A DNA stretch of 36,186 bases from Marmoricola sp. (GTDB lineage Bacteria > Actinomycetota > Actinomycetes > Propionibacteriales > Nocardioidaceae), in contig JAOPYC010000057.1 in NCBI GenBank assembly GCA_025964795.1, positions 1 through 36,186 on the forward strand, written 5' to 3'. The notes beneath the pieces are model-generated. The model saw only the letters and a list, made by a program, of their open reading frames with translations. It had not been told where the DNA came from and searched no databases. The position numbers were made by a program, and so were the translations under genes. Positions 7,813 through 15,517 of this stretch are shown in pieces; the stretch's first letter is position 1; every line of letters starts with the position of its first letter.

Positions 7813-8184
7813 CTAGCGGAGGACGAGGACGAGGCCGACGACGGCCGGGACCAAACCCAGGAGGAGCCAGGTGCTCAGTGGCGGCCTGCGGTGGATCACC
7901 CGCGCGATGGCCACGGCCAGGACGCCGACACCGCCGGCGATGACGCTCAGCCCGATGCGGGCTCCCTGGCGCGAGTCATCCATGAAGACCGCGGCCAGGA
8001 CCAGGCCGGCGGCCAGGTGCAGGATCGTGGTGACGGCCAGGACGGACATCACCCAGCGCTGCACGCTGCCCAGCGACTCGGTGGTCCCCTGCGAGCGGCG
8101 GTGGCTCTGGGCGAGGTCCGCCGGGTCGAGCAGGTGGCGCGAGCGGCGTACGGGCTCCTCGGGTGCTCGGTCGGGGATGCTCAT
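7813..8184 (-). CDS. Small three-helix membrane protein of unknown function
   Basis: 123 residues. A charged cytoplasmic-type N-terminus of about 40 residues (rich in Arg, Pro, Asp, Glu) is followed by three hydrophobic segments near residues 45-68, 77-95 and 102-122; the protein ends in the membrane (VGLVLVLR). I do not recognise a family. It lies 31 nt downstream of the SDR gene on the same strand, but has its own -10 box, TAGAAT (8196-8191), 6 nt before the ATG, so it may be expressed independently as a leaderless transcript. Its 3' end faces the methyltransferase gene across 10 nt. Confidence 0.75.
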   Translation of the reverse strand: MSIPDRAPEEPVRRSRHLLDPADLAQSHRRSQGTTESLGSVQRWVMSVLAVTTILHLAAGLVLAAVFMDDSRQGARIGLSVIAGGVGVLAVAIARVIHRRPPLSTWLLLGLVPAVVGLVLVLR

Positions 8185-8215
8185 CCCTCGATTCTAGGTC
8201 GGGTCAGCGCACGCC

Positions 8216-9136
8216 TCAGACGCCGAGGTCGAAGTGCACGCCTGTCTTCTCCTCGGAGATCTCCCACAGCCGGCGGGCGAGGTCGGCGTTGCGGGCGTGC
8301 TTGCTCTGCTTGGCGTCACCCAGCTGGCCGCGGGCCTCGGCCATGCGCTGGGGACCGACGTAGGCGCCGGGCTCGCCGTACGTCGCGGCCCACAGGCTCG
8401 GGTTCGCCCCGGCGGCCGCCGACTGCATCAGGATCGGCAGCACGAACGGCGCGATCCGGCGTACGACGGGGTTGGCGCCCATGCCGTCCGGCGAGGTCAC
8501 CAGGTTGGTCGCGGACACGCCCGGGTGCGCGGCGGAGACGACGAGCCTGCTCCCGGCCTCGGTGACCCGTCGGTGCAGCTCGTGGGCGAAGAGCAGGTTG
8601 GCCAGCTTGCTGTTGCCGTAGTCGTGGCTGGCGTTGTACGACGACTCCGGGTTGCCCTCGAGCACGGACTCGTCGCCGCGGTGGTGCGCGACCGACGCGA
8701 CCGGGACCACACGCGGCGCCGGGGCCTGGAGCAGGTGGGGCAGCAGCAGGCCGGTCAGCGCGAAGTGGCCGAGGTGGTTGGTGCCGAACTGCAGCTCGTG
8801 GCCGTCCTCGGTGGCGCGGTACTTGGGCGGCGTCATCACGCCTGCGTTGTTGACCAGCACGTCGAGCGCTCCCTCGAACCGGTCGGCGAATCGGTGGATC
8901 GACTTCTGCGAGGCCAGGTCGAGCTCCTCCACCGAGGTGACGCCCGGCAGCTTCACGGCCGCCTCGCGTCCCGCCTCGACGTTGCGCACGGCCAGGACCA
9001 CCTCGGCTCCGTGCTCGGCGAGCGCCCGGGCGGTGTGGAAACCGATCCCGGAGTTGGCGCCGGTGACGAGCGCACGCCTCCCGGCCAGGTCGGGCAGGTC
9101 GTCCGGGCCGAAGCCGGCGAGGTCAGGCGTGCTCAC
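8216..9136 (-). CDS. Short-chain dehydrogenase/reductase (retinol dehydrogenase-like)
   Basis: 306 residues from GTG 9136, which overlaps the stop of the acyl-CoA dehydrogenase gene by 4 bp (GTGA) and has AGGAG five nt upstream. Classical SDR features are present: cofactor loop TGANSGIG (25-32), NNAG (96-99), catalytic Ser148, and YGNSK with Tyr173 and Lys177. The long region after the active site and the Pro-rich segments resemble WW-oxidoreductase/retinol dehydrogenase-like SDRs. It is predicted to oxidise or reduce a hydroxy/keto substrate with NAD(P). The tight coupling to an acyl-CoA dehydrogenase suggests a shared role in lipid or terpenoid breakdown, which is inference. Substrate not determinable. 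Confidence 0.93.
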   Translation of the reverse strand: MSTPDLAGFGPDDLPDLAGRRALVTGANSGIGFHTARALAEHGAEVVLAVRNVEAGREAAVKLPGVTSVEELDLASQKSIHRFADRFEGALDVLVNNAGVMTPPKYRATEDGHELQFGTNHLGHFALTGLLLPHLLQAPAPRVVPVASVAHHRGDESVLEGNPESSYNASHDYGNSKLANLLFAHELHRRVTEAGSRLVVSAAHPGVSATNLVTSPDGMGANPVVRRIAPFVLPILMQSAAAGANPSLWAATYGEPGAYVGPQRMAEARGQLGDAKQSKHARNADLARRLWEISEEKTGVHFDLGV

Positions 9137-10314
9137 GTGTTCTCCTGGGGGTCGGTGTGCAGGTGGCCGGTGCGGTTCTTGGCCAGGGAACGGCTGATCA
9201 CCAGCCGCTGGATCTGGTTGGTGCCCTCGAAGATCTGGGTCACCTTGGCCTCGCGCATGAAGCGCTCGACCGGGAAGTCGCGGGTGTAGCCGTAGCCGCC
9301 GAGCACCTGGACCGCGTCCGTGGTCACCTTCATGGCGGCGTCGGTGGCGGTCAGCTTGGCGATCGAGGCCTCGCGGGAGAACGGCAGGCCACGGTCCTTG
9401 AGGCGGGCGGCGTGCAGCATCATCGCCCGCGCGGTCTGGACGGCGGCCTCCATGTCGGCGAGCAGGAAGGCCAGGCCCTGGAAGTCGATGATCCTCTGCC
9501 CGAACTGCTCGCGCTCCCCGGCGTAGGCGACCGCGTGGTCGATCGCCGCCTGGCCCAGGCCGACCGCGACGGCCGCGATGCCCAGCCGCCCGGAGTCCAG
9601 GCCGGCGAGGGCGATCTTGAGGCCGTCGCCCTCCTGGCCGAGCAGCCGCTCGGCGGGGATGCGTACGTCGTCGAACCGCATCGTCGCCGTGGCCGAGCCG
9701 GTGAGCCCCATCTTGCGCTCCGGCGGGTCGGCGACCAGCCCCTCGGTGCCGGCGGGGACCAGGAAGCAGGAGATGCCGTTCTTCTCCGGCGAGGTGCGGG
9801 CCATCACCTTGTAGAAGTCGGCGTGGCCTCCGTGCGTGGTCCACGCCTTGGCACCGTTGATCACGAAGTCGTCGCCGTCGCGACGGGCGCTGGTCCTCAT
9901 CGCCGACGGGTCGGAGCCCGCGTGCGCCTCGGACAGGCAGTAGGCGCCGAGGAGCTCGCCGGCGAGCATCTCCGGCAGCCACTTCTCGCGCTGCTCGTCG
10001 GTCCCGGCGGTGGCCAGCCCGAAGCAGGAGAGCGCGTGCACCGAGACACCGACGCCGACGCTGGCCCACACGGTGGCGATCTCCTCGACCACCTGGAGGT
10101 AGACCTCGTAGGGCTGCCCTCCACCGCCGTGCTCCTCGGGATAGGGCAGCCCCAGCAGCCCGGCGCGACCCAGCGTGCGGAACGCCTCGCGCGGGAAGGT
10201 CTCGGTGGCCTCGGCCTCGGCCACCAGGGGCAGCAGCTCGCGTTCGGAGATCTCGCGCACCAGCTCGATGAGAGCGGTCGCCTCCTCGGTGGGGAGCACA
10301 CGTGACGCCGGCAT
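9133..10314 (-). CDS. Acyl-CoA dehydrogenase
   Basis: 393 residues from ATG 10314 (MPASRVLPTEEATALIELVR). The family layout is complete: alpha-helical N-domain, FAD-binding block (GAYCLSEAHAGSDPSAMRT), WTTHGGHADFYKVMA, the C-terminal helical domain with YAGEREQFGQRI, and the catalytic Glu in IFEGTNQIQR near the end. It catalyses FAD-dependent alpha,beta-dehydrogenation of an acyl-CoA, passing electrons to ETF. A -10 box TAGGGT (10327-10322) lies 7 nt before the ATG without a Shine-Dalgarno, which suggests a leaderless mRNA. An in-frame GTG three codons upstream is possible. The SDR gene follows with a 4-bp overlap. The gene is divergent from the aldo/keto reductase gene 36 nt away. Chain-length preference is unknown. 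Confidence 0.95.
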   Translation of the reverse strand: MPASRVLPTEEATALIELVREISERELLPLVAEAEATETFPREAFRTLGRAGLLGLPYPEEHGGGGQPYEVYLQVVEEIATVWASVGVGVSVHALSCFGLATAGTDEQREKWLPEMLAGELLGAYCLSEAHAGSDPSAMRTSARRDGDDFVINGAKAWTTHGGHADFYKVMARTSPEKNGISCFLVPAGTEGLVADPPERKMGLTGSATATMRFDDVRIPAERLLGQEGDGLKIALAGLDSGRLGIAAVAVGLGQAAIDHAVAYAGEREQFGQRIIDFQGLAFLLADMEAAVQTARAMMLHAARLKDRGLPFSREASIAKLTATDAAMKVTTDAVQVLGGYGYTRDFPVERFMREAKVTQIFEGTNQIQRLVISRSLAKNRTGHLHTDPQENT

Positions 10315-10350
10315 GCTCGCCACCCTAGTTGGGCGCGGCACACTGGCCCC

Positions 10351-11373
10351 ATGAGCGACTACCAGCCGGCCGACGACCGCTACGACGTGATGGACTACCG
10401 CTACTGCGGTCGCAGCGGGCTGCAGCTGCCCGCGCTGTCCCTGGGGCTGTGGCAGAACTTCGGCGACGACCGCCCCGAGGAGACGCAACGGGCGATCCTG
10501 CGACGGGCCTTCGACCGCGGCGTGACCCACTTCGACCTCGCGAACAACTACGGACCGCCCTACGGCCGCGCGGAGGAGAACTTCGGGACCTACCTCCGCG
10601 ACGACTTCGCCGACCTGCGCGACGAGCTGGTGATCTCGACGAAGGCCGGCTACGACATGTGGCCGGGTCCCTACGGCCAGGGCGGCGGGTCCCGGAAGTA
10701 CCTCCTCGCCTCGCTCGACCAGTCCCTGGAGCGGATGGGCCTGGACTACGTCGACATCTTCTACAGCCACCGCTTCGACGAGCACACCCCGCTCGAGGAG
10801 ACCATGCAGGCCCTGGACACGGCGGTGCGCTCCGGTCGCGCGTTGTACGTCGGCATCTCGTCGTACTCCCCGGAGAAGACGCAGGAGGCCGCCTCGATCG
10901 CGCGCGAGCTCGGCACCCCGATCCTGATCCACCAGCCGTCGTACTCGATGCTGAACCGGTGGATCGAGGAGGGCCTGCTGGACGAGCTCGAGGAGCAGGG
11001 GATCGGCTGCATCGCGTTCTCGCCGCTGGCCCAGGGGCTGCTCACCGACCGCTACCTCGACGGCGTGCCGAAGGACTCGCGCGCCGCCCGTAGCGAAACC
11101 ACGATCGGCCAGGACCACCTCGACGACGCGAAGCTCGCCCACGTGCGGGCGCTGAACGAGATCGCGGTGAAGCGCGGCCAGAAGCTGGCCCAGCTGGCCC
11201 TGCAGTGGGCGCTGCGCGACCCGCGCGTCACCTCGCTGGTCATCGGGGCATCGTCGGTGGAGCAGCTCGACACCAACCTCGACGCGCTCCAGGGGCCGCC
11301 GTTGACCGACGAGGAGCTGGCCGCCATCGACCAGAACGCCGTCGAGGCCGGCATCAACCTCTGGGCGGTGTGA
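10351..11373 (+). CDS. Aldo/keto reductase (YghZ/Gpr-like)
   Basis: 340 residues. The sequence follows the AKR14/YghZ (L-glyceraldehyde 3-phosphate reductase) type: YRYCGRSGLQLPALSLGLW, catalytic Tyr in NNYGPPYGRAE, Lys in STKAGYDMWPGPYG, His in FYSHRFD, and the C-terminal NADPH-binding region VIGASSVEQLDTNL. It is expected to reduce small aldehydes such as methylglyoxal or glyceraldehyde phosphate with NADPH in the cytoplasm. A weak -10-like CACACT lies 6 nt before the ATG. It is divergent from the acyl-CoA dehydrogenase gene and its 3' end comes within 4 nt of the convergent ppgK. The family is certain; the exact substrate is not. Confidence 0.94.
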   Translation: MSDYQPADDRYDVMDYRYCGRSGLQLPALSLGLWQNFGDDRPEETQRAILRRAFDRGVTHFDLANNYGPPYGRAEENFGTYLRDDFADLRDELVISTKAGYDMWPGPYGQGGGSRKYLLASLDQSLERMGLDYVDIFYSHRFDEHTPLEETMQALDTAVRSGRALYVGISSYSPEKTQEAASIARELGTPILIHQPSYSMLNRWIEEGLLDELEEQGIGCIAFSPLAQGLLTDRYLDGVPKDSRAARSETTIGQDHLDDAKLAHVRALNEIAVKRGQKLAQLALQWALRDPRVTSLVIGASSVEQLDTNLDALQGPPLTDEELAAIDQNAVEAGINLWAV

Positions 11374-11377
11374 GGGC

Positions 11378-12127
11378 CTAGCCCTGCTTGTCGGAGGCGA
11401 GCGCGGCGGCGCCCACGATCCCGGCGGTGTTGCGCAGCGTGGCCGAGATGATCTCGGTGTTGATCTCGATGAGCGGGATGAACTCCGGGCCGTGCTTGCT
11501 GACCCCGCCCCCGACGACGATCAGGTCGGGGGAGAACAGCTTCTCCAGGGCCCGGTAGTAGGTGGTCAGCCGCTTGGCCCACTTCTCCCAGCTGAGGTCC
11601 TCGTCCTTGCGGGCCGAGTTGGCCGCGCGGCTCTCCGCGTCGACGCCTTCGATCTCGAGGTGTCCGAGCTCGGAGTTGGGGACCAGCACGCCGTCGTACA
11701 GCAGGGCCGAGCCGATGCCGGTGCCCAGCGTGGTGACGATGGTCAGGCCGCTGCGACCCTTGGCGACGCCGTAGCGGACCTCGGCCAGCCCCGCCGCGTC
11801 GGCGTCGTTGATCACGTGCACCTCGCGCCCGAGCACGTCGCTGAGCAGGTCGTCCGCGTCGGTGCCGATCCAGCTCTTGTCGATGTTGGCCGCGGACCCG
11901 ATCACCCCGCCCTTGCGGACGACGCCCGGCACGGTCACGCCGACGGCAGACTTGGTGTCCTCGAACTTCTTGAGCAGCTCGGCCATCACCTGCGCGACGG
12001 CCTGGGGGGTGGACTTCTCGGGGGTGTCGATGCGCTCGCGCTCGGCCGAGAACTCGCCCGTGGTGAGGTCGACGGGCGCGGCCTTGATGCCGCTGCCGCC
12101 GAAGTCGATGCCGATGGGATCTGCCAT
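11378..12127 (-). CDS. ppgK: Polyphosphate glucokinase
   Basis: 249 residues of a ROK-family sugar kinase: phosphate-binding [10 protein letters not shown] (residues 6-15), [18 protein letters not shown] with the catalytic Asp, GTGIGSAL, and [10 protein letters not shown]. The stretch [17 protein letters not shown] and the short length are typical of actinobacterial strictly-polyphosphate/ATP glucokinases rather than ATP-only GlkA, which carries the ROK zinc Cys motif that is absent here. It phosphorylates glucose to glucose 6-phosphate using polyphosphate (or ATP). A -10 box TAGGTT (12139-12134) lies 6 nt before the ATG, indicating a leaderless transcript. It is divergent from the gene at 12219. 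Confidence 0.94.
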   Translation of the reverse strand: MADPIGIDFGGSGIKAAPVDLTTGEFSAERERIDTPEKSTPQAVAQVMAELLKKFEDTKSAVGVTVPGVVRKGGVIGSAANIDKSWIGTDADDLLSDVLGREVHVINDADAAGLAEVRYGVAKGRSGLTIVTTLGTGIGSALLYDGVLVPNSELGHLEIEGVDAESRAANSARKDEDLSWEKWAKRLTTYYRALEKLFSPDLIVVGGGVSKHGPEFIPLIEINTEIISATLRNTAGIVGAAALASDKQG

Positions 12128-12218
12128 GCCGCCAACCTAACGTCGGCCGGCGTCCCACCGCACGCGTGCCGTGGACTTGATGGACCCGTCGAGGCGCGGT
12201 CGCGACTAGCCTGCGTCC

Positions 12219-12992
12219 GTGAGACGGGTCGTCGTGGTGCTGGTGGCACTGTTCCTGGTGAACCTGCCGTTCGTGCACGAGACGCTCACCGAACGACGGA
12301 TCTCGCGCTCGGGGCAGGACGTCACGGCCATGCTCGTGAAGGCGCAGACGCTCAACGGCCGCCGGTTCGTCGACTACCGGCTCCCGGAGTCGGTGGACCC
12401 GAAGCAGCTGCGCTTCTCCGCGCGGGTCGACGGCACCACCTGGGCGCAGGCCAAGGAGACCGGGGAGCTCGTGGTCCGGGTGGTGCCGGACAAGCCGTCG
12501 GCGAACCGCCCCGTGGGGGAGGTGCCCAGCAACGTGTTCGGGTGGATCGCCGGCGTCTCGGACGTGGTCCTGCTGCTCGCCGCCGTCCTGCTGTGGCGGC
12601 GCTGGCGGCGGTGGTCGCGGCACGAGGTGGTGGCGGTGGGCGAGGGCCTCGTCAGCCTGGCCGCGCACGGCAGCACGCTCACCGCCTCGGCTCCCCAGGC
12701 GTGGCTCGCGCGCCAGCAGCCCGGTGACCAGGTCTCGGGGGCGCTGCACCTGGTGGCCGACGGTGACCTGGTGCCCGGTCTGCCGCTGAGCGGGCTGGAG
12801 CAGGTCAGCGGGTCGTCGTACGTCGTGCGGGGACGGGTGGTCGACGCCCGCAACGGCCGGGTCGAGCTCGAGCTGGCCGACGGCTTCCGGCTCTCCGTCG
12901 AGACCGGTCCGCACCGGATTCGGGCCGACATCCGGGACTCCACCGAGATCCGCGGCACGCTCTGCTTCACCCCGACCGTTTCGCGGGGCTGA
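12219..12992 (+). CDS. Membrane protein of unknown function
   Basis: 257 residues from GTG 12219. An N-terminal hydrophobic anchor or signal (RRVVVVLVALFLVNLPFV) leads into an extracytoplasmic domain of about 85 residues, a second transmembrane helix (VSDVVLLLAAVLLWRRWRRW, about 110-130) and a soluble C-terminal domain rich in beta-type sequence (LHLVADGDLVPG, YVVRGRVVDARNGRVELEL) that could be a small OB- or barrel-like fold. I do not recognise a family. A -10 box TAGCCT (12207-12212) is 6 nt before the start, with no Shine-Dalgarno, so leaderless expression is likely. The gene is followed by 123 nt that hold the alkB control region. Confidence 0.8.
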   Translation: MRRVVVVLVALFLVNLPFVHETLTERRISRSGQDVTAMLVKAQTLNGRRFVDYRLPESVDPKQLRFSARVDGTTWAQAKETGELVVRVVPDKPSANRPVGEVPSNVFGWIAGVSDVVLLLAAVLLWRRWRRWSRHEVVAVGEGLVSLAAHGSTLTASAPQAWLARQQPGDQVSGALHLVADGDLVPGLPLSGLEQVSGSSYVVRGRVVDARNGRVELELADGFRLSVETGPHRIRADIRDSTEIRGTLCFTPTVSRG

Positions 12993-13008
12993 GACGCCCG
13001 ACACGCGC

Positions 13009-13093
13009 TTTACATTCGGCAACCTCTTGTCAAAACGCTGGCCAACCCCTAGCGTCAGGTCAAGCGGTTGACATTCAGCCGCCGGATGTAAAG
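13009..13093 (+). promoter_or_regulatory. alkB control region with three matching half-sites
   Basis: TTTACATTCGGC (13009-13020), TTGACATTCAGC (13068-13079) and, inverted, GCCGGATGTAAA (13081-13092, complement TTTACATCCGGC) share a TTkACATyCrGC consensus. The last two form an imperfect palindrome with its centre at 13080. TTGACA of the second copy also looks like a -35 box, with TAAAGT (13090-13095) as a candidate -10 at a short 16-nt spacing. The arrangement looks like an operator for a dimeric regulator, possibly the TetR protein at 14813. Confidence 0.6.
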
Positions 13094-13115
13094 TGAGTGG
13101 AACAGGAGGCACCCC

Positions 13116-14579
13116 ATGGCGTCAGAGACGATCGCCAACTCGACGGTCCCGCAGGGATCGAGCGCGCGGTGGACCGACAAGAAGCGCTACCTGTGGCTGA
13201 TCGGCCTGGTGGTGCCGTCGCTGGCCGCGGTCGCCTTCGCCGGCCACCAGCTCACCGGCTGGGGCATCTGGCTGTGGGTCGGCCCGATCATCATCCTCGG
13301 CGTGGTGCCGGCCATCGACCTGTTCGTCGGCCTCGACCGCTCCAACCCGCCCGACGACGTGATCGAGGCGCTGGAGAACGACCGCTACTACCGCTGGATC
13401 ACCTACCTCTACCTGCCCATCCAGTACGCCGGCTTCGTCGCTGCCTTCGTGTGGATCGCGAAGCCGGAGTGGCTGGGGGTCGACGAGCTCTCCACGTTCG
13501 GCAAGCTCGGCATCGCGGTCTCGATCGGCTGCATCGGCGGCATCGGCATCAACACCGCGCACGAGCTCGGCCACAAGAAGGAGAGCCACGAGCGCTGGCT
13601 GTCCAAGATCGCGCTGGCCCAGAGCTTCTACGGGCACTTCTACATCGAGCACAACCGCGGCCACCACGTCCGCGTCGCCACCCCGGAGGACCCGGCGAGC
13701 AGCCGGTTCGGCGAGAACTTCTACCAGTTCTGGCCGCGTACGGTCGGTGGCTCCCTGAAGAGCGCCTGGCGCCTGGAGAAGAAGCGCTACGCCCGGAAGG
13801 GCCAGCACCCCTTCCGCCTCGGGAACGACGTGCTCAACGCGTGGCTGATGTCGGCCGTCCTGTGGGGCGTGCTGATCGCGGTCCTCGGGATCGGGATCGT
13901 GCCGTTCCTCGTCGTCCAGGCGGTCGTCGGGTTCTCGCTGCTCGAGGTCGTCAACTTCATGGAGCACTACGGCATGCTGCGCCAGAAGGTCGGCGTCGGT
14001 GACCGCCAGCGCTACGAGCGCGTCGACCCGAGCCACAGCTGGAACTCGAACAACATCGCGACCAACGTGCTGCTCTACCACCTGCAGCGGCACAGCGACC
14101 ACCACGCCAACCCGACCCGGCGCTACCAGGCGCTGCGCGACTTCGAGGAGTCTCCCGTGCTCCCGACGGGGTACGCCGGGATGATCGTGCTGGCCATCGT
14201 GCCCGCCGTGTGGCGCCGGGTGATGGACCCCCGCGTGGTGGCCCACTTCGGCGGCGACCTCGCACTGGCGAACATCAGCCCGCGCAAGCGCGACCGGATC
14301 CTGAGCAAGCACGGCATCGACGAGGCCGCCCGGGCCGCGGAGAAGCAGCGTCTCGAGGACGAGGCCGTCGCCGCCGCGGCCAACGAGGTCCTCGCCGCCA
14401 GGTGCCCCGGGTGCGGCTACACCTACGACGTCGCACGCGGCGACGAGCACGAGGGCTTCGCCGCCGGGACGGCCTGGGCCGACGTCCCCGACAGCTGGTG
14501 CTGCCCGGACTGCGGCGTGCGCGAGAAGGTCGACTTCGTCCCCGTGGAGTCGGAGCTCGAGTCCGGGCGGACCTCATGA
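13116..14579 (+). CDS. alkB: Alkane 1-monooxygenase fused to rubredoxin (AlkB-Rd)
   Basis: 487 residues, start supported by GGAGG 6 nt upstream. Residues 1 to about 400 are the integral-membrane di-iron hydroxylase AlkB, with the His boxes HELGHKKESH (from His149), EHNRGHH (His179, His183-184) and LQRHSDHH (His326-330), plus NFMEHYGM. A linker leads to a C-terminal rubredoxin domain with four iron-binding Cys (430, 433, 463, 466; CPGCGYTYD and CPDCG). The enzyme hydroxylates the terminal carbon of medium or long n-alkanes at the membrane; the fused rubredoxin supplies electrons, usually via a rubredoxin reductase that is not in this window. AlkB-rubredoxin fusions are known in actinobacteria such as Dietzia and Nocardioides. 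The ferredoxin gene overlaps its stop codon by 4 bp. Confidence 0.97.
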   Translation: MASETIANSTVPQGSSARWTDKKRYLWLIGLVVPSLAAVAFAGHQLTGWGIWLWVGPIIILGVVPAIDLFVGLDRSNPPDDVIEALENDRYYRWITYLYLPIQYAGFVAAFVWIAKPEWLGVDELSTFGKLGIAVSIGCIGGIGINTAHELGHKKESHERWLSKIALAQSFYGHFYIEHNRGHHVRVATPEDPASSRFGENFYQFWPRTVGGSLKSAWRLEKKRYARKGQHPFRLGNDVLNAWLMSAVLWGVLIAVLGIGIVPFLVVQAVVGFSLLEVVNFMEHYGMLRQKVGVGDRQRYERVDPSHSWNSNNIATNVLLYHLQRHSDHHANPTRRYQALRDFEESPVLPTGYAGMIVLAIVPAVWRRVMDPRVVAHFGGDLALANISPRKRDRILSKHGIDEAARAAEKQRLEDEAVAAAANEVLAARCPGCGYTYDVARGDEHEGFAAGTAWADVPDSWCCPDCGVREKVDFVPVESELESGRTS

Positions 14580-14767
14580 GGATCGTGGTCGACCGGGACA
14601 AGTGCGAGGGCCTGGGCATGTGCGAGGCGATGGCCCACGAGTTCTTCGAGCTCGACGACGACGACACCATGACCGTGCTCGACGAGACCCCGGACGAGGC
14701 ACACCGGTCCGCGGTGCACGCCGCCGTGGAGGCCTGCCCGGTGCTGGCGCTGAGCCTCGTCGAGTAG
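14576..14767 (+). CDS. Small [3Fe-4S]/[4Fe-4S]-type ferredoxin
   Basis: 63 residues; ATG 14576 overlaps the alkB stop by 4 bp (ATGA), so translation is probably coupled. It begins MRIVVDRDKCEGLGMCEA and has the spaced Cys pattern CEGLGMC (C-x5-C) with a distant C-P (EACPVLAL). This is the pattern of small ferredoxins that feed actinobacterial cytochromes P450, where the position between the first two Cys is not Cys, implying a [3Fe-4S] cluster. The acidic middle (ELDDDDTM) suits docking to redox partners. Its place in the alkB operon suggests an electron carrier for AlkB or for the next oxidation step; alkB operons more often carry separate rubredoxins. Confidence 0.93.
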   Translation: MRIVVDRDKCEGLGMCEAMAHEFFELDDDDTMTVLDETPDEAHRSAVHAAVEACPVLALSLVE

Positions 14768-14812
14768 GCGCTCGTGGCCGTCCTGCTGGACCTGACGCCT
14801 AGGCTGGACCGC

Positions 14813-15394
14813 ATGAGCTCGCTGGCGCCCGCACCGGTCACCCACCGTGACCGGCTGCTGGCCGCGGCATCCCGGTTCACCGCCCAGCACGGGTGGGGTG
14901 AGCTGACCATGGCCAAGCTCGCCGACCTGGTCGGCGTCAGCCGGCAGACGGTCTACAACGAGCTGGGCGGCAAGCCGCAGCTCGCCGAGGCGATGGTGCT
15001 GCGCGAGCTGGAGATGTTCCTCGGGCTGGTCGACTCCGCGTTCCGGGACAACCCGGAGGACCTGGTTCGCGCGATCGAGGCCGCGGCCTTCCAGGTCCTC
15101 GAGCAGGCCGGCACCGACCCGCTGCTGCACGCGATCCTCAGCAGCAGCCAGGGCGCGGACAGCGAGCTGCTCCCACTGCTGACGACCAACTCGGAGCCGC
15201 TGCTCGGGGCGGCCGGGCAGATGATCCGCGAGCACGTGGCCACCTACGACGTACACCTCGACGACGACCGCCTCGAGGTGCTCATCGACATGGTCGTCCG
15301 GCTGGTGCTGAGCCATGTCATGCAGCCCACGGCCGAACCGGCGCAGACCGCCGAGACGATCGCCTGGATCGCCGAGCGCGTCCTCGCCGGCTGA
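14813..15394 (+). CDS. TetR-family regulator of the alkane module (AlkX/AlkU-like)
   Basis: 193 residues from ATG 14813; an in-frame start at 14774 is rejected because a -10 box TAGGCT (14800-14805) would then lie inside the gene. The N-terminal HTH reads LLAAASRFTAQHGWGELTMA with recognition helix VGVSRQTVYNELGGK. The C-terminal ligand-binding half is helical. The gene is the third of the module, 45 nt after the ferredoxin, in the place where TetR regulators of alkB (AlkX in Dietzia, AlkU in rhodococci) are found. The -10 box 7 nt before the ATG indicates its own leaderless transcript. It may bind the half-sites upstream of alkB; no such site is visible in front of this gene itself. Confidence 0.9.
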   Translation: MSSLAPAPVTHRDRLLAAASRFTAQHGWGELTMAKLADLVGVSRQTVYNELGGKPQLAEAMVLRELEMFLGLVDSAFRDNPEDLVRAIEAAAFQVLEQAGTDPLLHAILSSSQGADSELLPLLTTNSEPLLGAAGQMIREHVATYDVHLDDDRLEVLIDMVVRLVLSHVMQPTAEPAQTAETIAWIAERVLAG

Positions 15395-15405
15395 TCCTGC
15401 CCTCC

Positions 15406-15435
15406 GCGCCGAAAACCCGATGAGTTTGTCGGCGC
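15406..15435 (+). terminator. Hairpin after the alk module
   Basis: GCGCCGA (15406-15412) pairs with TCGGCGC (15429-15435), and AAAC with GTTT inside, with one bulged base and a short loop. There is no T-run after it, so it is a weak intrinsic terminator or a protein-binding site between the TetR gene and the ABC exporter genes. Confidence 0.4.
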
Positions 15436-15517
15436 TCGCTGGTCTACTCGCGGGGTTGGCATCGACAACCTCGTGATGAAACCGAAGGACGAGCGTTTTT
15501 CCGGAGAAGGGACTCGG

